A stretch of 64,000 bases of DNA from Tsukamurella asaccharolytica (GCF_007858435.1 NZ_VIGW01000001.1:596955-660954), one strand, 5' to 3'. Shown: positions 10,889 through 20,108, numbered from the stretch's first letter. Notes: generated from the letters alone by a model not told the origin. Translations and numbers: made by a program.

Positions 10889-11947
10889 TCACATCGCCGT
10901 CAGCATCCCGGCAAGGTGCGCGGCCATGGCGTCGCTCCTGAATCGTTCCCGCGCGCGGGACGCGGCGGCACGGCCCATGGCGACTCGCGCCCCATCGTCG
11001 ACGAGCAATTGGGAGATGGCCGCGGCCATCGCGTCGGGGTCCTCCGGCGGCACGAGCAGGCCGGTCACGCCGTGCTCCACGTAGTCGTCCACTCCCGGAT
11101 TGTTCGTGACCACGACCGGGCGGCCACTGGCCATCGCCTCCAGCACGACCGTCAGCCCGGATCCGGTGACTGTACGATGAAGTGCAATCGCAACCAGGTC
11201 CGCTCGGGCGTAAAGATCACGGATCCGTCCGTCCAATCGTTCGGCGTGCACCGTGACCAGGCCCTCCGGGGCTTCGAAGGGCAGTCCGGACGCCAGTTCG
11301 AGGTGAGCCCCGGGCCGCGTGGCACGAACCCGCTGCATCGCGCGGATCAACGTCGCGTGGTCGCGGAAGCGGTCCTCACCGGCGCTCACGACGAGGCCCG
11401 TGGTTTCCGGAACAGGTTGCTCGACATAGAATTCGGTATCGATTCCCAGGGGGATGAAGTGCATACGGGAAGCGGCCAGTCCCCACTCCCGCTGGAGCAC
11501 CGGGAGCACGGCCGAGCACTGCGCCCACACCGCGGCGGCGCGCGGCAAAGCCCGCGCGGCCAGCTCGCGGTGCACGCGGCTGGACCCCGCCCGAGTGGTC
11601 AACCAGCCGATTCCCGCGGCGACCGGCGTCCGCCCCGTCAGCAACGCGGGGACGCCGGTGCGTTCGTCGTAGGAGAGGATCGCGTCGCCCCCACGCGCAC
11701 CGGCACCGAGGGCCCGCTCGATGAACTCGTAGCCGCCGGTGCGGTGGCGCACCGACTGCGCGACGCGCTGCTCGATCCTCCCCCGAACGCCGCCGGCGGG
11801 CTGCGCCGAGGCGAATTCGACGCGCACGCCGTGATTCTCGAGGCGATGGAGTCCGTACGGTGAGCGATCGGGAACCTCGCCCGCCGCATACCGGCGCGCC
11901 CACGCCGGAGCCGTCAATCCCCCGGCAAGAGGCACCGTCACCCGCAC
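10889..11947 (-). CDS. Glycosyltransferase family 4
   Basis: The 352-residue GT-B enzyme starts at a GTG (VRVTVPLAGG...) preceded by GAAGGGG seven bases upstream. Longer in-frame starts reach 12067 but lie deep inside the opposite gene. GT4 features are VVSAGEDRFRDHATLIRAM and the C-terminal motif GSGLTVVLEAMASGRPVVVT. It is divergent from the flippase gene and their 5' ends overlap by about 88 bp. That means one of the two starts may be placed too far out. Confidence 0.8.
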   Translation of the reverse strand: MRVTVPLAGGLTAPAWARRYAAGEVPDRSPYGLHRLENHGVRVEFASAQPAGGVRGRIEQRVAQSVRHRTGGYEFIERALGAGARGGDAILSYDERTGVPALLTGRTPVAAGIGWLTTRAGSSRVHRELAARALPRAAAVWAQCSAVLPVLQREWGLAASRMHFIPLGIDTEFYVEQPVPETTGLVVSAGEDRFRDHATLIRAMQRVRATRPGAHLELASGLPFEAPEGLVTVHAERLDGRIRDLYARADLVAIALHRTVTGSGLTVVLEAMASGRPVVVTNNPGVDDYVEHGVTGLLVPPEDPDAMAAAISQLLVDDGARVAMGRAAASRARERFRSDAMAAHLAGMLTAM

Positions 11948-13488
11948 CGAATCACCCCTTCGAACCGACGGCTCCCTCATCCCCGGGGACCCACGCCCCG
12001 GCACCGTCCGAGGATGAGGGTATCGAGTCCCAGACGGATGTTCACCGCGGGCGCGCGACACCGGCACGGATCGCCAAGGCGTTCAGCTTGCAACTGGTGG
12101 CCCGCGTGGTCGGTCTCGTCGCCTCGCTCGCGACGATGGCGATCACCACGAACCACCTCGGCCTGGACTCCTACGGACACCTGACCGCGGCGATCGTCTT
12201 CATCGGCCTGTGGACCAGCCTCACCGAGCTCGGTATCGGCGCCGTCATCGTGCGCCGCGTCACCTCCGGCACGGGGGACCTGCGGCACCTCATCCGCGTC
12301 AACGTCGGTTTGTCGCTCGCGTACTGCGTGCCGCTGTCGGGGGCGGCGGTGGTGACCGGATGGCTCATCTACCGGGACACCGCCGAGGTCCCGGTGATGA
12401 TCGCGATCATCGCCGGGAGTCTCGCGCTGACCACGCTGGCCTCGTGTTTCCAACCTCTGTTCATGACGAACGTGCGGTTCGGCGCGGTCGCGGCGTCCGA
12501 CGTCGCCGGTCGCGCGCTCTCGCTGATCGGCACCATCGTGCTGGTGCGGATCGACGCCGACGTAGTGTGGTTCGCGGCCGTGCAGCTGATCCCGCCGCTG
12601 GTGATGCTGCTGATTCAGGGGGTCGTGGCGCACCGCGCGGTGGGCGTCCGCCCGGTCTTCTCCGCCAGGGAGAGCTGGGACCTGGTCCGTGAAAGCCTCC
12701 CCCAGACCGGCGTCCTCATCGTGGCGGCACTGTACTGGCGCGCCGACGCCTTCCTGCTCAGCGTGCTCAGCACCCCCGCGCAGACCGGCGCCTACGGGCT
12801 GGCCTACCAGATCACCTCCAACGCCACTGTGATCTCCGCCGTCTTCCTGGCCTCATCGCTATCCACGATGACAAACCTGTTCGCCACGGATCGGGCGCGG
12901 TTCGCCCGGTTCGTCCAACGCAGTGCGGAGATCCTGATCTTCGTGGGCGCGCCCGTCGCGGTGGTGGGTCTCGTGCTCTCTCCCAGTCTGATCGGGCTGC
13001 TCGCGACCCAGGAGTTCGTCGCCGTGGGCGGCCCGACCCTCGCGCTCCTGTTCATCGCCCTCGCCATCACCTTCATCACCGCGGTCCTGAGTCAGGCCCT
13101 CTTCGCCGCGCACGACCAGGTCTTCCTCCTGCGCCTGAACGTGCTGAACCTGATCGGCAACATCGTCCTGAATGTGATCCTGATCCCGCAGTTCGGCGCG
13201 GTCGGGGCGGCCTCGGCCCTGATCGTGAGCGAGGTCATCGGGATGGTCGTCGCCGGCTGGCGCCTGCGGACACGCGCGCCCTTCCAGCCCCCGTGGGGCT
13301 ACCTGCTGCGCCTGTCCGTTCCGCTCGCCGTCGCCGCCGGCGTCGCGATCGTCCTCCGTCACGAATTCGTGCTGATCCCCCTCGTCGCGTCCGCCGTCGC
13401 GTACGTGACCACCAGCGCGCTCGTCGGCCCGATCCGATTGCGCGCCCTGATGGGCGCGGCACGCGGCGGCGGTGCCGACGAGGTGTGA
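11860..13488 (+). CDS. Wzx-like oligosaccharide flippase
   Basis: The 542-residue MATE/Wzx-type membrane protein has a Pro/Thr/Ser-rich cytoplasmic tail (about residues 1-60) followed by about 12-14 hydrophobic segments. The first begins near FSLQLVARVVGLVASLATMAITT. It should flip the undecaprenyl-linked repeat unit across the membrane. The GTG at 11860 has GGAG eight bases upstream. The Pro-rich tail coincides with the region overlapping the divergent glycosyltransferase, so a later start is possible. It stands just before the Wzz- and ligase-like genes, which favours a Wzx/Wzy-type pathway. Confidence 0.83.
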   Translation: MSDREPRPPHTGAPTPEPSIPRQEAPSPAPNHPFEPTAPSSPGTHAPAPSEDEGIESQTDVHRGRATPARIAKAFSLQLVARVVGLVASLATMAITTNHLGLDSYGHLTAAIVFIGLWTSLTELGIGAVIVRRVTSGTGDLRHLIRVNVGLSLAYCVPLSGAAVVTGWLIYRDTAEVPVMIAIIAGSLALTTLASCFQPLFMTNVRFGAVAASDVAGRALSLIGTIVLVRIDADVVWFAAVQLIPPLVMLLIQGVVAHRAVGVRPVFSARESWDLVRESLPQTGVLIVAALYWRADAFLLSVLSTPAQTGAYGLAYQITSNATVISAVFLASSLSTMTNLFATDRARFARFVQRSAEILIFVGAPVAVVGLVLSPSLIGLLATQEFVAVGGPTLALLFIALAITFITAVLSQALFAAHDQVFLLRLNVLNLIGNIVLNVILIPQFGAVGAASALIVSEVIGMVVAGWRLRTRAPFQPPWGYLLRLSVPLAVAAGVAIVLRHEFVLIPLVASAVAYVTTSALVGPIRLRALMGAARGGGADEV

Positions 13489-13551
13489 GGCGAACCACCC
13501 CCGCGATGTGCACTTTTGTGAATCCGCGTAGTAGAGTCAACGCTCGTACGA

Positions 13552-13563
13552 TGCAATTGCAAC
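13552..13563. promoter_or_regulatory. Second copy of the TGCAATTGCA palindrome
   Basis: TGCAATTGCAAC is identical to the element at 6886 and sits the same 33 bp upstream of a start codon (ATG at 13585). An AGGGGA Shine-Dalgarno lies between it and the start. GAGTCA, found 18 bp upstream, resembles GACTCA 22 bp upstream of the first copy. Confidence 0.5.
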
Positions 13564-13584
13564 TGCGCTAGGGGATACTCCGCA

Positions 13585-14628
13585 ATGAACGTCGCCGGCT
13601 TCCTGCGCTGGGTGCTGACCAAACCCCTGATCATCGTTCTGGTGATCGCCGCCGGGCTCGCCGGCGGCGCGATCGGGTGGAAGTCGACCACGTCCCACTT
13701 CGAGAGCACCGCCGCGGTCCTCGTGATTCCCCCCGGCGCCGGCAGCACCAACGCCAAGGACAACCCCTTCACCGACCTCGACTACGGCTCGGCCCAGATC
13801 GCGCAGGTGCTCACCGTCGTCGCGCAGGGCCCCCGTGGCCGCGCAGCACTCGCGGCGGCAGGCGCATCGCCCGACGTCGTCATGGTCGCCTCGGTGGGTG
13901 AGGGCAACCCGAAGCAGATCTCCCCGCTCATCACCTACACCGTGTCCGCGCCCCAGCCTCAACAGGCCGAGGCCGGCGCGAAGGCGCTCATCGACTTCTG
14001 GCGCGCCGAGTTCCGGCGGATGCAGGTCGATGCGGGCGTCGTCGGCAACACCTTCGCCGACCTGCGCGTCCCCGTCGCGCCCACCCCCGGCACCGAGGTG
14101 GGCGGCAACGCGATGCGGGCGGCCCTGGGGCTCGCGATGGGCGCCGCCCTCGCGATGCTGGCGCTGTGCCTCGTCGCCGCAGCCGCGATGGAGGCACTCA
14201 AGCGGCGGCGCAGCACGGCCGCCGCCAGCACCCCGGCCGCCGATGCACCGACGGAGCAGTTCCCCGTCGTCGCCGCGGCTCCGGCGGCGGAGTCGCCCGC
14301 GCTGTCAGGGGTCGTCCCGGCGGCGGAGGACGCACCGTCGCGCACGGTGCCCGCAGCGATCCCGATCCGGCCCCCCGGCGATGCGGCCCGGCGCGCCATG
14401 ACCCGGTGGCGCGACCGCGTCGAGGAGGTCCCGGAGGCCGACGAGATCCCCCTGCCCGAACTCGACGAAACCGCTCCCCCGGCGCCGGGCGCCACGACCA
14501 GCGAGGTCGCGGATCAGCCGGCCACGGGTGCGCCGGGAACCGCCGCCGACGCGCCGCCGGGCGGGACGGCGCGGGCCGACGAGACCGCGGACGACCTCGA
14601 GCTCCCGCGGGCGCAGAGCGCGCGATGA
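13585..14628 (+). CDS. Wzz/YveK-like polysaccharide chain-length protein
   Basis: The 347-residue protein has two membrane segments, near residues 12-33 (LTKPLIIVLVIAAGLAGGAIGW) and about 172-198 (Ala/Leu-rich). They flank an extracytoplasmic domain of about 140 residues. This is the layout of polysaccharide co-polymerases. The C-terminal tail of about 150 residues is Ala/Pro/Glu-rich and probably cytoplasmic and disordered. No tyrosine-kinase domain or Tyr cluster is present. It overlaps the following ligase/polymerase gene by an ATGA. A role in setting glycan length is inferred from topology and neighbours. Confidence 0.7.
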   Translation: MNVAGFLRWVLTKPLIIVLVIAAGLAGGAIGWKSTTSHFESTAAVLVIPPGAGSTNAKDNPFTDLDYGSAQIAQVLTVVAQGPRGRAALAAAGASPDVVMVASVGEGNPKQISPLITYTVSAPQPQQAEAGAKALIDFWRAEFRRMQVDAGVVGNTFADLRVPVAPTPGTEVGGNAMRAALGLAMGAALAMLALCLVAAAAMEALKRRRSTAAASTPAADAPTEQFPVVAAAPAAESPALSGVVPAAEDAPSRTVPAAIPIRPPGDAARRAMTRWRDRVEEVPEADEIPLPELDETAPPAPGATTSEVADQPATGAPGTAADAPPGGTARADETADDLELPRAQSAR

Positions 14629-16001
14629 CGCTCGTCACCGACCGCGGTGCGCTGTCGGCGACGGAGACCCGGCAGGCGGTGCGGAACACCGAAGGAACGC
14701 AGGACAGGCCGCCCGACCTCGCGTTCGCACTCTTCGTCGGCACCGCCTGCTTCTTCCTCCTCGGGATGCAGCAGACCTTCACCGTGCCCGGGACGTTCGG
14801 GCTGAGCGTGGGGCAGGCGATGTTCGCCGCCGCCGGCATCACGTGGGTGTGCTTGAACATCACGGGGTTCTCGGGCCCGATCCGCGAGCGCATCACCCTC
14901 GTCACGGTGCTGCTGTACGTGACCACCTCGTTCCTGTCCTTCGGTGCCAGCATGATGCGCGGCGTGCCGCACGTCGCCCAGATCGCGCTCGACCGCTACG
15001 TGCTGGGCGACCTGTACATCCTCGGCACCGTGCTGTTCCTGCTCACCGTGATCCGATCCGTGGGTGGCCTCCGCATCGTGCTCGGCGGGCTCGTTCTCGG
15101 CGCGACCCTGTCCGCCTGGTTCGGCCTGGTCAAGGTGGGGACCGGCATCGACCTCGCGGTCTATTTCACGCTGCCCGGACTCAACTTCAGCGATTACCAG
15201 ATCGTCACGAATCTCATGCGCGAGGGTGTGGCCCGTCCCCAGGGGAGTGCCGGCCATCCCCTCGAGCTCAGCGCCGTGCTCACGGTCATCACACCGCTGG
15301 CGCTCGCGCTGGCCTTCGACGCCCGCGCACGACAGACCGCGACCTTCTGGATCTGGATCAGCTGTGCGGCGATCCTCGCGGGCGGGGCGCTGGTGACGCT
15401 GTCCCGGTCCGCGGTCGTCGGCACGGTGGCAGCCCTCATCGTCATGTGCTGGCGCTGGCCGATCACCCGCGTCGCCGTCGGATTGGTGGCCGGCGGGGCC
15501 GCGTTCGGCCTGGGCCTGCTGTTCCAGATGAAATTCGTCTCGTCGATGGTCACGGTGTTCGCCGGGGCCCTCGGTGACGACTCGCTCCATTCCCGCCAGC
15601 GCGGAATCGACTACGCGCGGGAGAACTTCTGGGAGCATCCCTGGCTCGGGCAGGGCGTCGGCGCGTACCCGGCGCTCAAGCAGCCCGTGCTCGACAACCA
15701 GTACATCTCCCGCCTCATGGAGGCGGGCGTCATCGGGCTCGCGACGTTCGTCGCCGCGCTGGTCATCGCCCTCGTGTTGGCGTGCCGCGCGTCGGCGGCG
15801 AAGGATCAGGCCATCGCGGAGCTCGGCGGAGGGATCGCGGGCTGCATCGCCGCGATGCTGGTCATCTCCCTGATCCTCGATACTGCCGGCTTCATCCAGA
15901 TCTGGTACTTGACCTGGCTCTTCGTGGCACTCGCGGGCGTCGTGTACAGCTTGCGCCGGGAATCCGAGGCCTCCACTCCCGCGCCGGTGACCACGCGATA
16001 G
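14625..16001 (+). CDS. O-antigen ligase/polymerase-like membrane protein
   Basis: The 458-residue polytopic protein has about 10-12 hydrophobic segments. In a large loop, HSRQRGIDYARENFWEHPWLGQGVGAYPALKQPVLDNQYI resembles the WaaL/Wzy signature (F..P..G.G.G, then HN-type residues). It is the last gene of the surface-glycan block and is coupled to the Wzz-like gene, so a polymerase (Wzy) role is as likely as ligase. Confidence 0.75.
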   Translation: MTLVTDRGALSATETRQAVRNTEGTQDRPPDLAFALFVGTACFFLLGMQQTFTVPGTFGLSVGQAMFAAAGITWVCLNITGFSGPIRERITLVTVLLYVTTSFLSFGASMMRGVPHVAQIALDRYVLGDLYILGTVLFLLTVIRSVGGLRIVLGGLVLGATLSAWFGLVKVGTGIDLAVYFTLPGLNFSDYQIVTNLMREGVARPQGSAGHPLELSAVLTVITPLALALAFDARARQTATFWIWISCAAILAGGALVTLSRSAVVGTVAALIVMCWRWPITRVAVGLVAGGAAFGLGLLFQMKFVSSMVTVFAGALGDDSLHSRQRGIDYARENFWEHPWLGQGVGAYPALKQPVLDNQYISRLMEAGVIGLATFVAALVIALVLACRASAAKDQAIAELGGGIAGCIAAMLVISLILDTAGFIQIWYLTWLFVALAGVVYSLRRESEASTPAPVTTR

Positions 16002-16037
16002 CTCGTCACACGGCGGCGGGTCGGAGCCCGGGAGCGG

Positions 16038-16949
16038 TCAGGCCTCCGCGGCGCGGGCCGCGGGCGACGTGGCGAGGTACGCGACGGCCTGCGCGGTGGA
16101 GCCGATCGACGCCGGGTCGAAGTTCGGCTTGAAGTAGATGAGCGTGAACTTGATGACGGAGCGGATCTTCGGCAGCAGGTTCTTATGCGAGGCCTTGAGG
16201 TACTCCCACCACAGTCGCGGATAGGAGTAGCTGAAGTTCGGGTTCGTGCGGAGCATGTAGCCGGTTGTGCGGTGCAGGGTCAGCCCGAGGAAGAAGACGA
16301 TCGTCAGCATCGCCCGCACGCGGTGCAGGTAGCTGGGGTCGAAGTACGTCGCCACGTCGTGCGCGACGGACCGGTGCTCGACCTCCTCGGCGCCGTGCCA
16401 ACGGCAGATGTCCGCCATCACGGGGTTCACGTCGTAGTCGTCCCACGCGTTGTTGAGCGCGAAGACGCCGAGGATCGCGGTGTAGTGCTCGATGCCGGCG
16501 ATCAGCCAGAGTCGCTGCACCATGTCGTTGTACCGGGCACGGTCCGACCGGTAGCGACGCGGCGCGAGGATCTTGCGGAAGATGTACTCGGCCTGCCGCG
16601 CGAGCGGAGCAGTGTCGATGCCGCAGCGCTCCAGGTACTCGGCGAGGGCCCGGTCGTGCGATTCGGCGTGCATCGCCTCCTGCCCGATGAAGCCGCGCAT
16701 GGTGCGGGCGAGGTCCTCGTCCTTCACGTACGGGAGAGCCTCGACGTACACCTCGCAGAACCAGCGCTCGCCCTCGGGGAGGATGGCGTGCAGGACGCTA
16801 CTGACGATGTCGCTGGCTACAGGCTCGCCCGGGATCCACTCCAACGGAACGGCGTCCCAGTCGAACTCGACGTTGCGGGCGTGGATCTCCACGCCGACGG
16901 GTTCCGCGGCGCAGACCTCGGTCTCGGCCTTGCTGCTGAGGGACACCAT
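16038..16949 (-). CDS. PF10118-type predicted metal-dependent hydrolase
   Basis: This helical protein of about 303 residues has metal-ligand-like motifs spaced as in a four-helix di-iron/ferritin-like fold: EGERWF, GQEAMHAESH, IAGIEHYTAI and WHGAEEVEHRSVAHDV. These are characteristic of the uncharacterised PF10118 family common in mycobacteria. The ATG at 16949 has GGAG six bases upstream; an ATG at 17039 would add 30 residues without a ribosome site. It lies downstream of a TetR gene on the same strand and is probably its target. Its reaction is not known. Confidence 0.78.
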   Translation of the reverse strand: MVSLSSKAETEVCAAEPVGVEIHARNVEFDWDAVPLEWIPGEPVASDIVSSVLHAILPEGERWFCEVYVEALPYVKDEDLARTMRGFIGQEAMHAESHDRALAEYLERCGIDTAPLARQAEYIFRKILAPRRYRSDRARYNDMVQRLWLIAGIEHYTAILGVFALNNAWDDYDVNPVMADICRWHGAEEVEHRSVAHDVATYFDPSYLHRVRAMLTIVFFLGLTLHRTTGYMLRTNPNFSYSYPRLWWEYLKASHKNLLPKIRSVIKFTLIYFKPNFDPASIGSTAQAVAYLATSPAARAAEA

Positions 16950-17048
16950 GCTCGACTCCAGCCCTGGTCGGATCCATTCGTACAGTGGTGTAGGAACTGA
17001 TTCCGAAGTCTGGTACGCCTCGGATGATATGTCAAGCAAAGGTTCCTA

Positions 17049-17639
17049 TCACTGCGCCTCCGCGTGGGAGTGCACCCGGTTCAGACGTCCGGCCAGGTAG
17101 CTCTCCATCGTCGCCGTGCACGAGGCGGACGGCCGCGGGGCCGAACGGGGCCGGGGCGCGGACGAGCGGAGCACCGCCTCGCCGATCACGATGCTCCAGA
17201 TCCCGCGGACCGTCGCGGCGGCCTCCTCGCCGTCGAGCCCGAGGTCGCGGACGCCGTCGGTCAGGTCCGACAGATGGTTCCGCGTGAACTCCTCGAACCC
17301 GATGTAGCCGTCCAGGATGCCGGCGAGCGCCCAGGGCTGCGCCTCGAGGAACCGCACCACCGCCTCCGACGCCTGAACGACGCGCTCGCACGGATCCTCC
17401 GGCAGTCGATCGCGCCGGTAGTCGGCGACACCGTCGTGCCTACTGAACAGGTAGCCGAGCAGCTCGCTCTTCGACGCGAAGTAGTAGTAGATCCCCATGG
17501 GGCTCGTACCCAGCCGGTCGGCGAGCCGGCGCATCGACAGCCCGGCGTATCCCTCCTCCGCCATGATCTCGGTCGCCGTCGCGACGATCTTGTCCCTGCT
17601 CATCCGGGGTGGTCTGCCTTGGCGGATCGTCGTATCCAT
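17049..17639 (-). CDS. TetR family transcriptional regulator
   Basis: The 196-residue repressor has an N-terminal helix-turn-helix (about residues 13-60: IVATATEIMAEEGYAGLSMRRLADRLGTSPMGIYYYFASKSELL). The C-terminal ligand domain is of the type with Trp/Phe-rich helices (FLEAQPWALAGILDGYIGFEEF). It precedes the PF10118 gene with a 99-bp gap that contains TAGGAAC (from 16991) and its complement GTTCCTA (from 17042), a possible but widely spaced operator pair. The ligand is unknown. Confidence 0.88.
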   Translation of the reverse strand: MDTTIRQGRPPRMSRDKIVATATEIMAEEGYAGLSMRRLADRLGTSPMGIYYYFASKSELLGYLFSRHDGVADYRRDRLPEDPCERVVQASEAVVRFLEAQPWALAGILDGYIGFEEFTRNHLSDLTDGVRDLGLDGEEAAATVRGIWSIVIGEAVLRSSAPRPRSAPRPSASCTATMESYLAGRLNRVHSHAEAQ

Positions 17640-17738
17640 ACGGTGCGGCGCCTCCTGTCGGGAATACCTGCTCTCCTCTATTCGAAGCCGAGGTCGCCGC
17701 GGATGGGACGGGCCCTTCGATCGGCTCCCCCGCGGGCC

Positions 17739-18173
17739 TCAGCCGAGCGCGTCCAAGTGCGCCGAGAGCCCCTTGGCCCCGTCGGTGAACAGCTTGTTCA
17801 CGGCGAGGGTGAAGACGGGCTCGAGGAAGCGGAACGCGCCGTGGAAGGTGAACTCCACCGCGTAGGTGACGGCGCTCCCCGCCCCCTCGGGGGCGATGGT
17901 GATGGTGTCGACCGCGGTCAACGAGCTCTTGTGCCCGCGGAGCCGGATCAGCGAGGTGGGCTCGAGATCGGTGAGTTCGTAGTCGAGGTCGGTGCGGGCG
18001 CCGGCGAACCTGCTCGTCACCCGGTAGACCGAGCCCACCCCGCCGTCGCCGGCGAGGCGCGTGACCGCGATCGCATTGGGATCCCACTGCTGCGCGTGGG
18101 TGAAGTCGGCCAGGTACGCGAAGACGGCGTCCGCGGGTGCCGAGGTGTGCACGGTCTGCTGCTTGGTGATCAT
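17739..18173 (-). CDS. SRPBCC (START/polyketide-cyclase-like) family protein
   Basis: The 144-residue protein has the SRPBCC helix-grip pattern: TVHTSAPADAVFAYLADFTHAQQWDPNAIAV at the start, an alternating hydrophobic beta sheet, and a C-terminal amphipathic helix. The ATG at 18173 is preceded by GGAAGGA. An upstream in-frame extension of 54 residues is low-complexity Pro/Ala and is rejected. It sits just after an SDR gene on the same strand, probably one transcript. It likely binds a hydrophobic ligand. Confidence 0.8.
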   Translation of the reverse strand: MITKQQTVHTSAPADAVFAYLADFTHAQQWDPNAIAVTRLAGDGGVGSVYRVTSRFAGARTDLDYELTDLEPTSLIRLRGHKSSLTAVDTITIAPEGAGSAVTYAVEFTFHGAFRFLEPVFTLAVNKLFTDGAKGLSAHLDALG

Positions 18174-18225
18174 GAGCTGTCCTTCCAGAGGTGTGCGAGA
18201 CGGATCGGGTCGAGCGAGGCGCGGA

Positions 18226-19173
18226 TCAGGGGGTGATGCCGGCGAAGGAGCACACCTGGCGCCACACGGCGCGGCGATCGTCGTCGCTGAACTCGGTGCG
18301 GCGCAGGTAGTGCTCGGGTCGCTCGGCACGGTCATGCCAGAATCTGCCGTTGCTCGGCTTCGGCTTCGTCGCCGCCAGCCACACCGCCGTATCCGCGCCC
18401 TGGTCGGCGTTCCGCAGCAGAGCGCCCGCCAGTTTCGTGAAGCCGGGCAGCGAGTCGGCGATACCGGGGGTGGACACCCACCCGGGGTGCATCCCCGCCA
18501 CGGTCACCTCCGCCGACTCCCACCGCCGCGCCAGGAGGGGCACCATCGCCACTTGGACGCGCTTGCTCCGTGCGTACGCGGTGGCTGCCTTGTACTCACC
18601 GGTGCGGTAGTCGAGATCGTCGACGGGGAGCTCCGCGGTGTACATACCGCCCGACGACATGAAGATCACGCGGGCGTCGGCACTGGCGGCCAACTGCGGC
18701 AGGAGCAGGTCGGTCAGGAGCACCGGCCCCAGCACGTGCGTCGCGAGCGACAGTTCGTGGCCGTTGCCGGCGGCCGTCCACTCCGGCGGCATCACACCGG
18801 CGTTGTGCACGATCACGTCCACGCCGTGCGGCGCGAGGCGGGCGGCCAGGCCGGGGAGCCCCTCGAGGTCGGAGACGTCACCGAGCTCGACGAGGACGGT
18901 GGCGTCCGGATGGCGACGGAGGATCCCGCCCCGCACCTCGGTGGCGCGCGCACTGTCGCGCCCGACGATGACGACCGTCGCACCCAGGGCCACGACCTGC
19001 TCGGCGATGGCGGCTCCGATGCCCGACGTGGCGCCGGTGACGACGACGGTGCGCCCGGCCAGCGATTCGGGACGCGGATCGCCACCGTCCCACCGCATCC
19101 TTCGCAGTGCGAAGCCGATGTTCGAGTAGCCGAACGCGATCGACCGATCCAGCGCCGAATCCAACAGACTCAT
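18226..19173 (-). CDS. Short-chain dehydrogenase/reductase (DHRS12-like)
   Basis: The 315-residue classical SDR has the cofactor motif TGATSGIG (near residues 46-53), the NAG motif in VIVHNAGVMPP, a catalytic Ser in MSSGGMYT, and the Tyr-x-x-x-Lys motif in AYARSKRVQ. The N-terminus and the C-terminal FWHDRAERPEHYLRRTEFS resemble DHRS12-type lipid or alcohol dehydrogenases. It is upstream of the SRPBCC gene, with 52 bp between them. The substrate is unknown. Confidence 0.83.
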   Translation of the reverse strand: MSLLDSALDRSIAFGYSNIGFALRRMRWDGGDPRPESLAGRTVVVTGATSGIGAAIAEQVVALGATVVIVGRDSARATEVRGGILRRHPDATVLVELGDVSDLEGLPGLAARLAPHGVDVIVHNAGVMPPEWTAAGNGHELSLATHVLGPVLLTDLLLPQLAASADARVIFMSSGGMYTAELPVDDLDYRTGEYKAATAYARSKRVQVAMVPLLARRWESAEVTVAGMHPGWVSTPGIADSLPGFTKLAGALLRNADQGADTAVWLAATKPKPSNGRFWHDRAERPEHYLRRTEFSDDDRRAVWRQVCSFAGITP

Positions 19174-19215
19174 TCTCGAGGCCCTTCTCTCTTCTCACTC
19201 GGGTCTACCGCAGGG

Positions 19216-19245
19216 CCGGGGCGGCCGCGGATGCGGCCGCCCCGG
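19216..19245. terminator. Strong GC hairpin after the fasciclin gene
   Basis: CCGGGGCGGCCGC and its exact complement GCGGCCGCCCCGG form a 13-bp stem with a 4-base GGAT loop. It lies between the fasciclin gene stop (minus strand) and the start of the SDR gene. There is no long U-tract. Confidence 0.6.
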
Positions 19246-19269
19246 CGTCCAACGCTCGTAGGCGCTGAT

Positions 19270-19959
19270 CTAGTTGGGCATCAAGACGGTGTCGATGAGG
19301 TAGACCGTCGCGTTCGCGGTCTTGACGCCGCCACACACCACCGTCGCGTCGCCGACCTTCACGGTGGACTGCGGAGTGCCGGTCACGGTGACCTCGCCGC
19401 CCTCGACGGTCTTGTGCGTGCCCGCCACCTGCTCAGGAGCAAGCTGACCCGGAACGACGTGGTACGTCAGGATCTTCGTCAGCAGCGCATCGTCGACCTT
19501 GAGCTTCTCGATGGTCTCCGCCGGGATCTTGGCGAACGCCGCGTCCGTGGGCGCGAACACCGTGAACTGCCCGCCGTTGAGAGTGTCGACCAGGTTCACC
19601 TTGGGATTGAGCTTGCCCGAGATCGCCGAGGTGAGGGTGGTCAACAGCGGATTGTTCGAGGCCGCAGTCGCCACCGGAGCTGCTCCCATCCCTGCGACCG
19701 AACCGGGGCCGGAGGGGTTCTGCGCGGCGTAGTCCGCGCAGCCGGCGCCGAACAGCGCCGAGGCACCCGCCGCAGGCGCGCTCGTCATCGGGCTGGACAT
19801 CGCGCCCGACATGGGCTGGGTCGACGTCGCGGACGTCATGCCGGTCGTGGCCGAAGCGCTATCGCCGCTGCTGTCGCTGCTACACCCGGCGACGAGACCG
19901 ACGACCAGACCCGCCGCTGCGATCGCTGCCGAACCCCTACGGAACTTCGTGTCAATCAT
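19270..19959 (-). CDS. Fasciclin (FAS1) domain lipoprotein, MPT83/MPB70-like
   Basis: The 229-residue protein has a lipoprotein signal peptide with lipobox LVAG-C26, then a Ser/Thr/Met/Pro-rich linker (about 27-65) and one FAS1 domain. H1 and H2-type segments are seen in [16 protein letters not shown] and [10 protein letters not shown], and the C-terminus is [13 protein letters not shown]. It resembles mycobacterial cell-surface MPT83. It should be lipid-anchored on the outer face of the membrane, with a role in adhesion. It is transcribed away from the amine catabolism genes. Confidence 0.88.
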   Translation of the reverse strand: MIDTKFRRGSAAIAAAGLVVGLVAGCSSDSSGDSASATTGMTSATSTQPMSGAMSSPMTSAPAAGASALFGAGCADYAAQNPSGPGSVAGMGAAPVATAASNNPLLTTLTSAISGKLNPKVNLVDTLNGGQFTVFAPTDAAFAKIPAETIEKLKVDDALLTKILTYHVVPGQLAPEQVAGTHKTVEGGEVTVTGTPQSTVKVGDATVVCGGVKTANATVYLIDTVLMPN

Positions 19960-20070
19960 TTCAACTCCCTCGTCGAATTACCTAGACACGAAGTATTCGA
20001 CGCAGAAGTCGATCCGGATGGGATCGGACGAAACGGACTGCCGTGATCCCTCGGCCGGAGCAGGTCATCT

Positions 20071-20108
20071 GACGACCTGGGGCACGAGTCAACCTGGTCA
20101 GATCAGGT
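20071..20108. promoter_or_regulatory. Two adjacent dyads in the fasciclin/ALDH divergent region
   Basis: The 344-bp gap at 19960-20303 contains no gene. It holds two neighbouring inverted repeats: CAGGTC-N7-GACCTG at 20071-20089 and ACCTG-N7-CAGGT at 20092-20108. Their spacers, ATCTGAC and GTCAGAT, are complementary to each other, so the two sites are partly nested copies. This looks like a tandem operator for the amine operon or for the fasciclin gene. No cognate regulator is adjacent. Confidence 0.4.
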
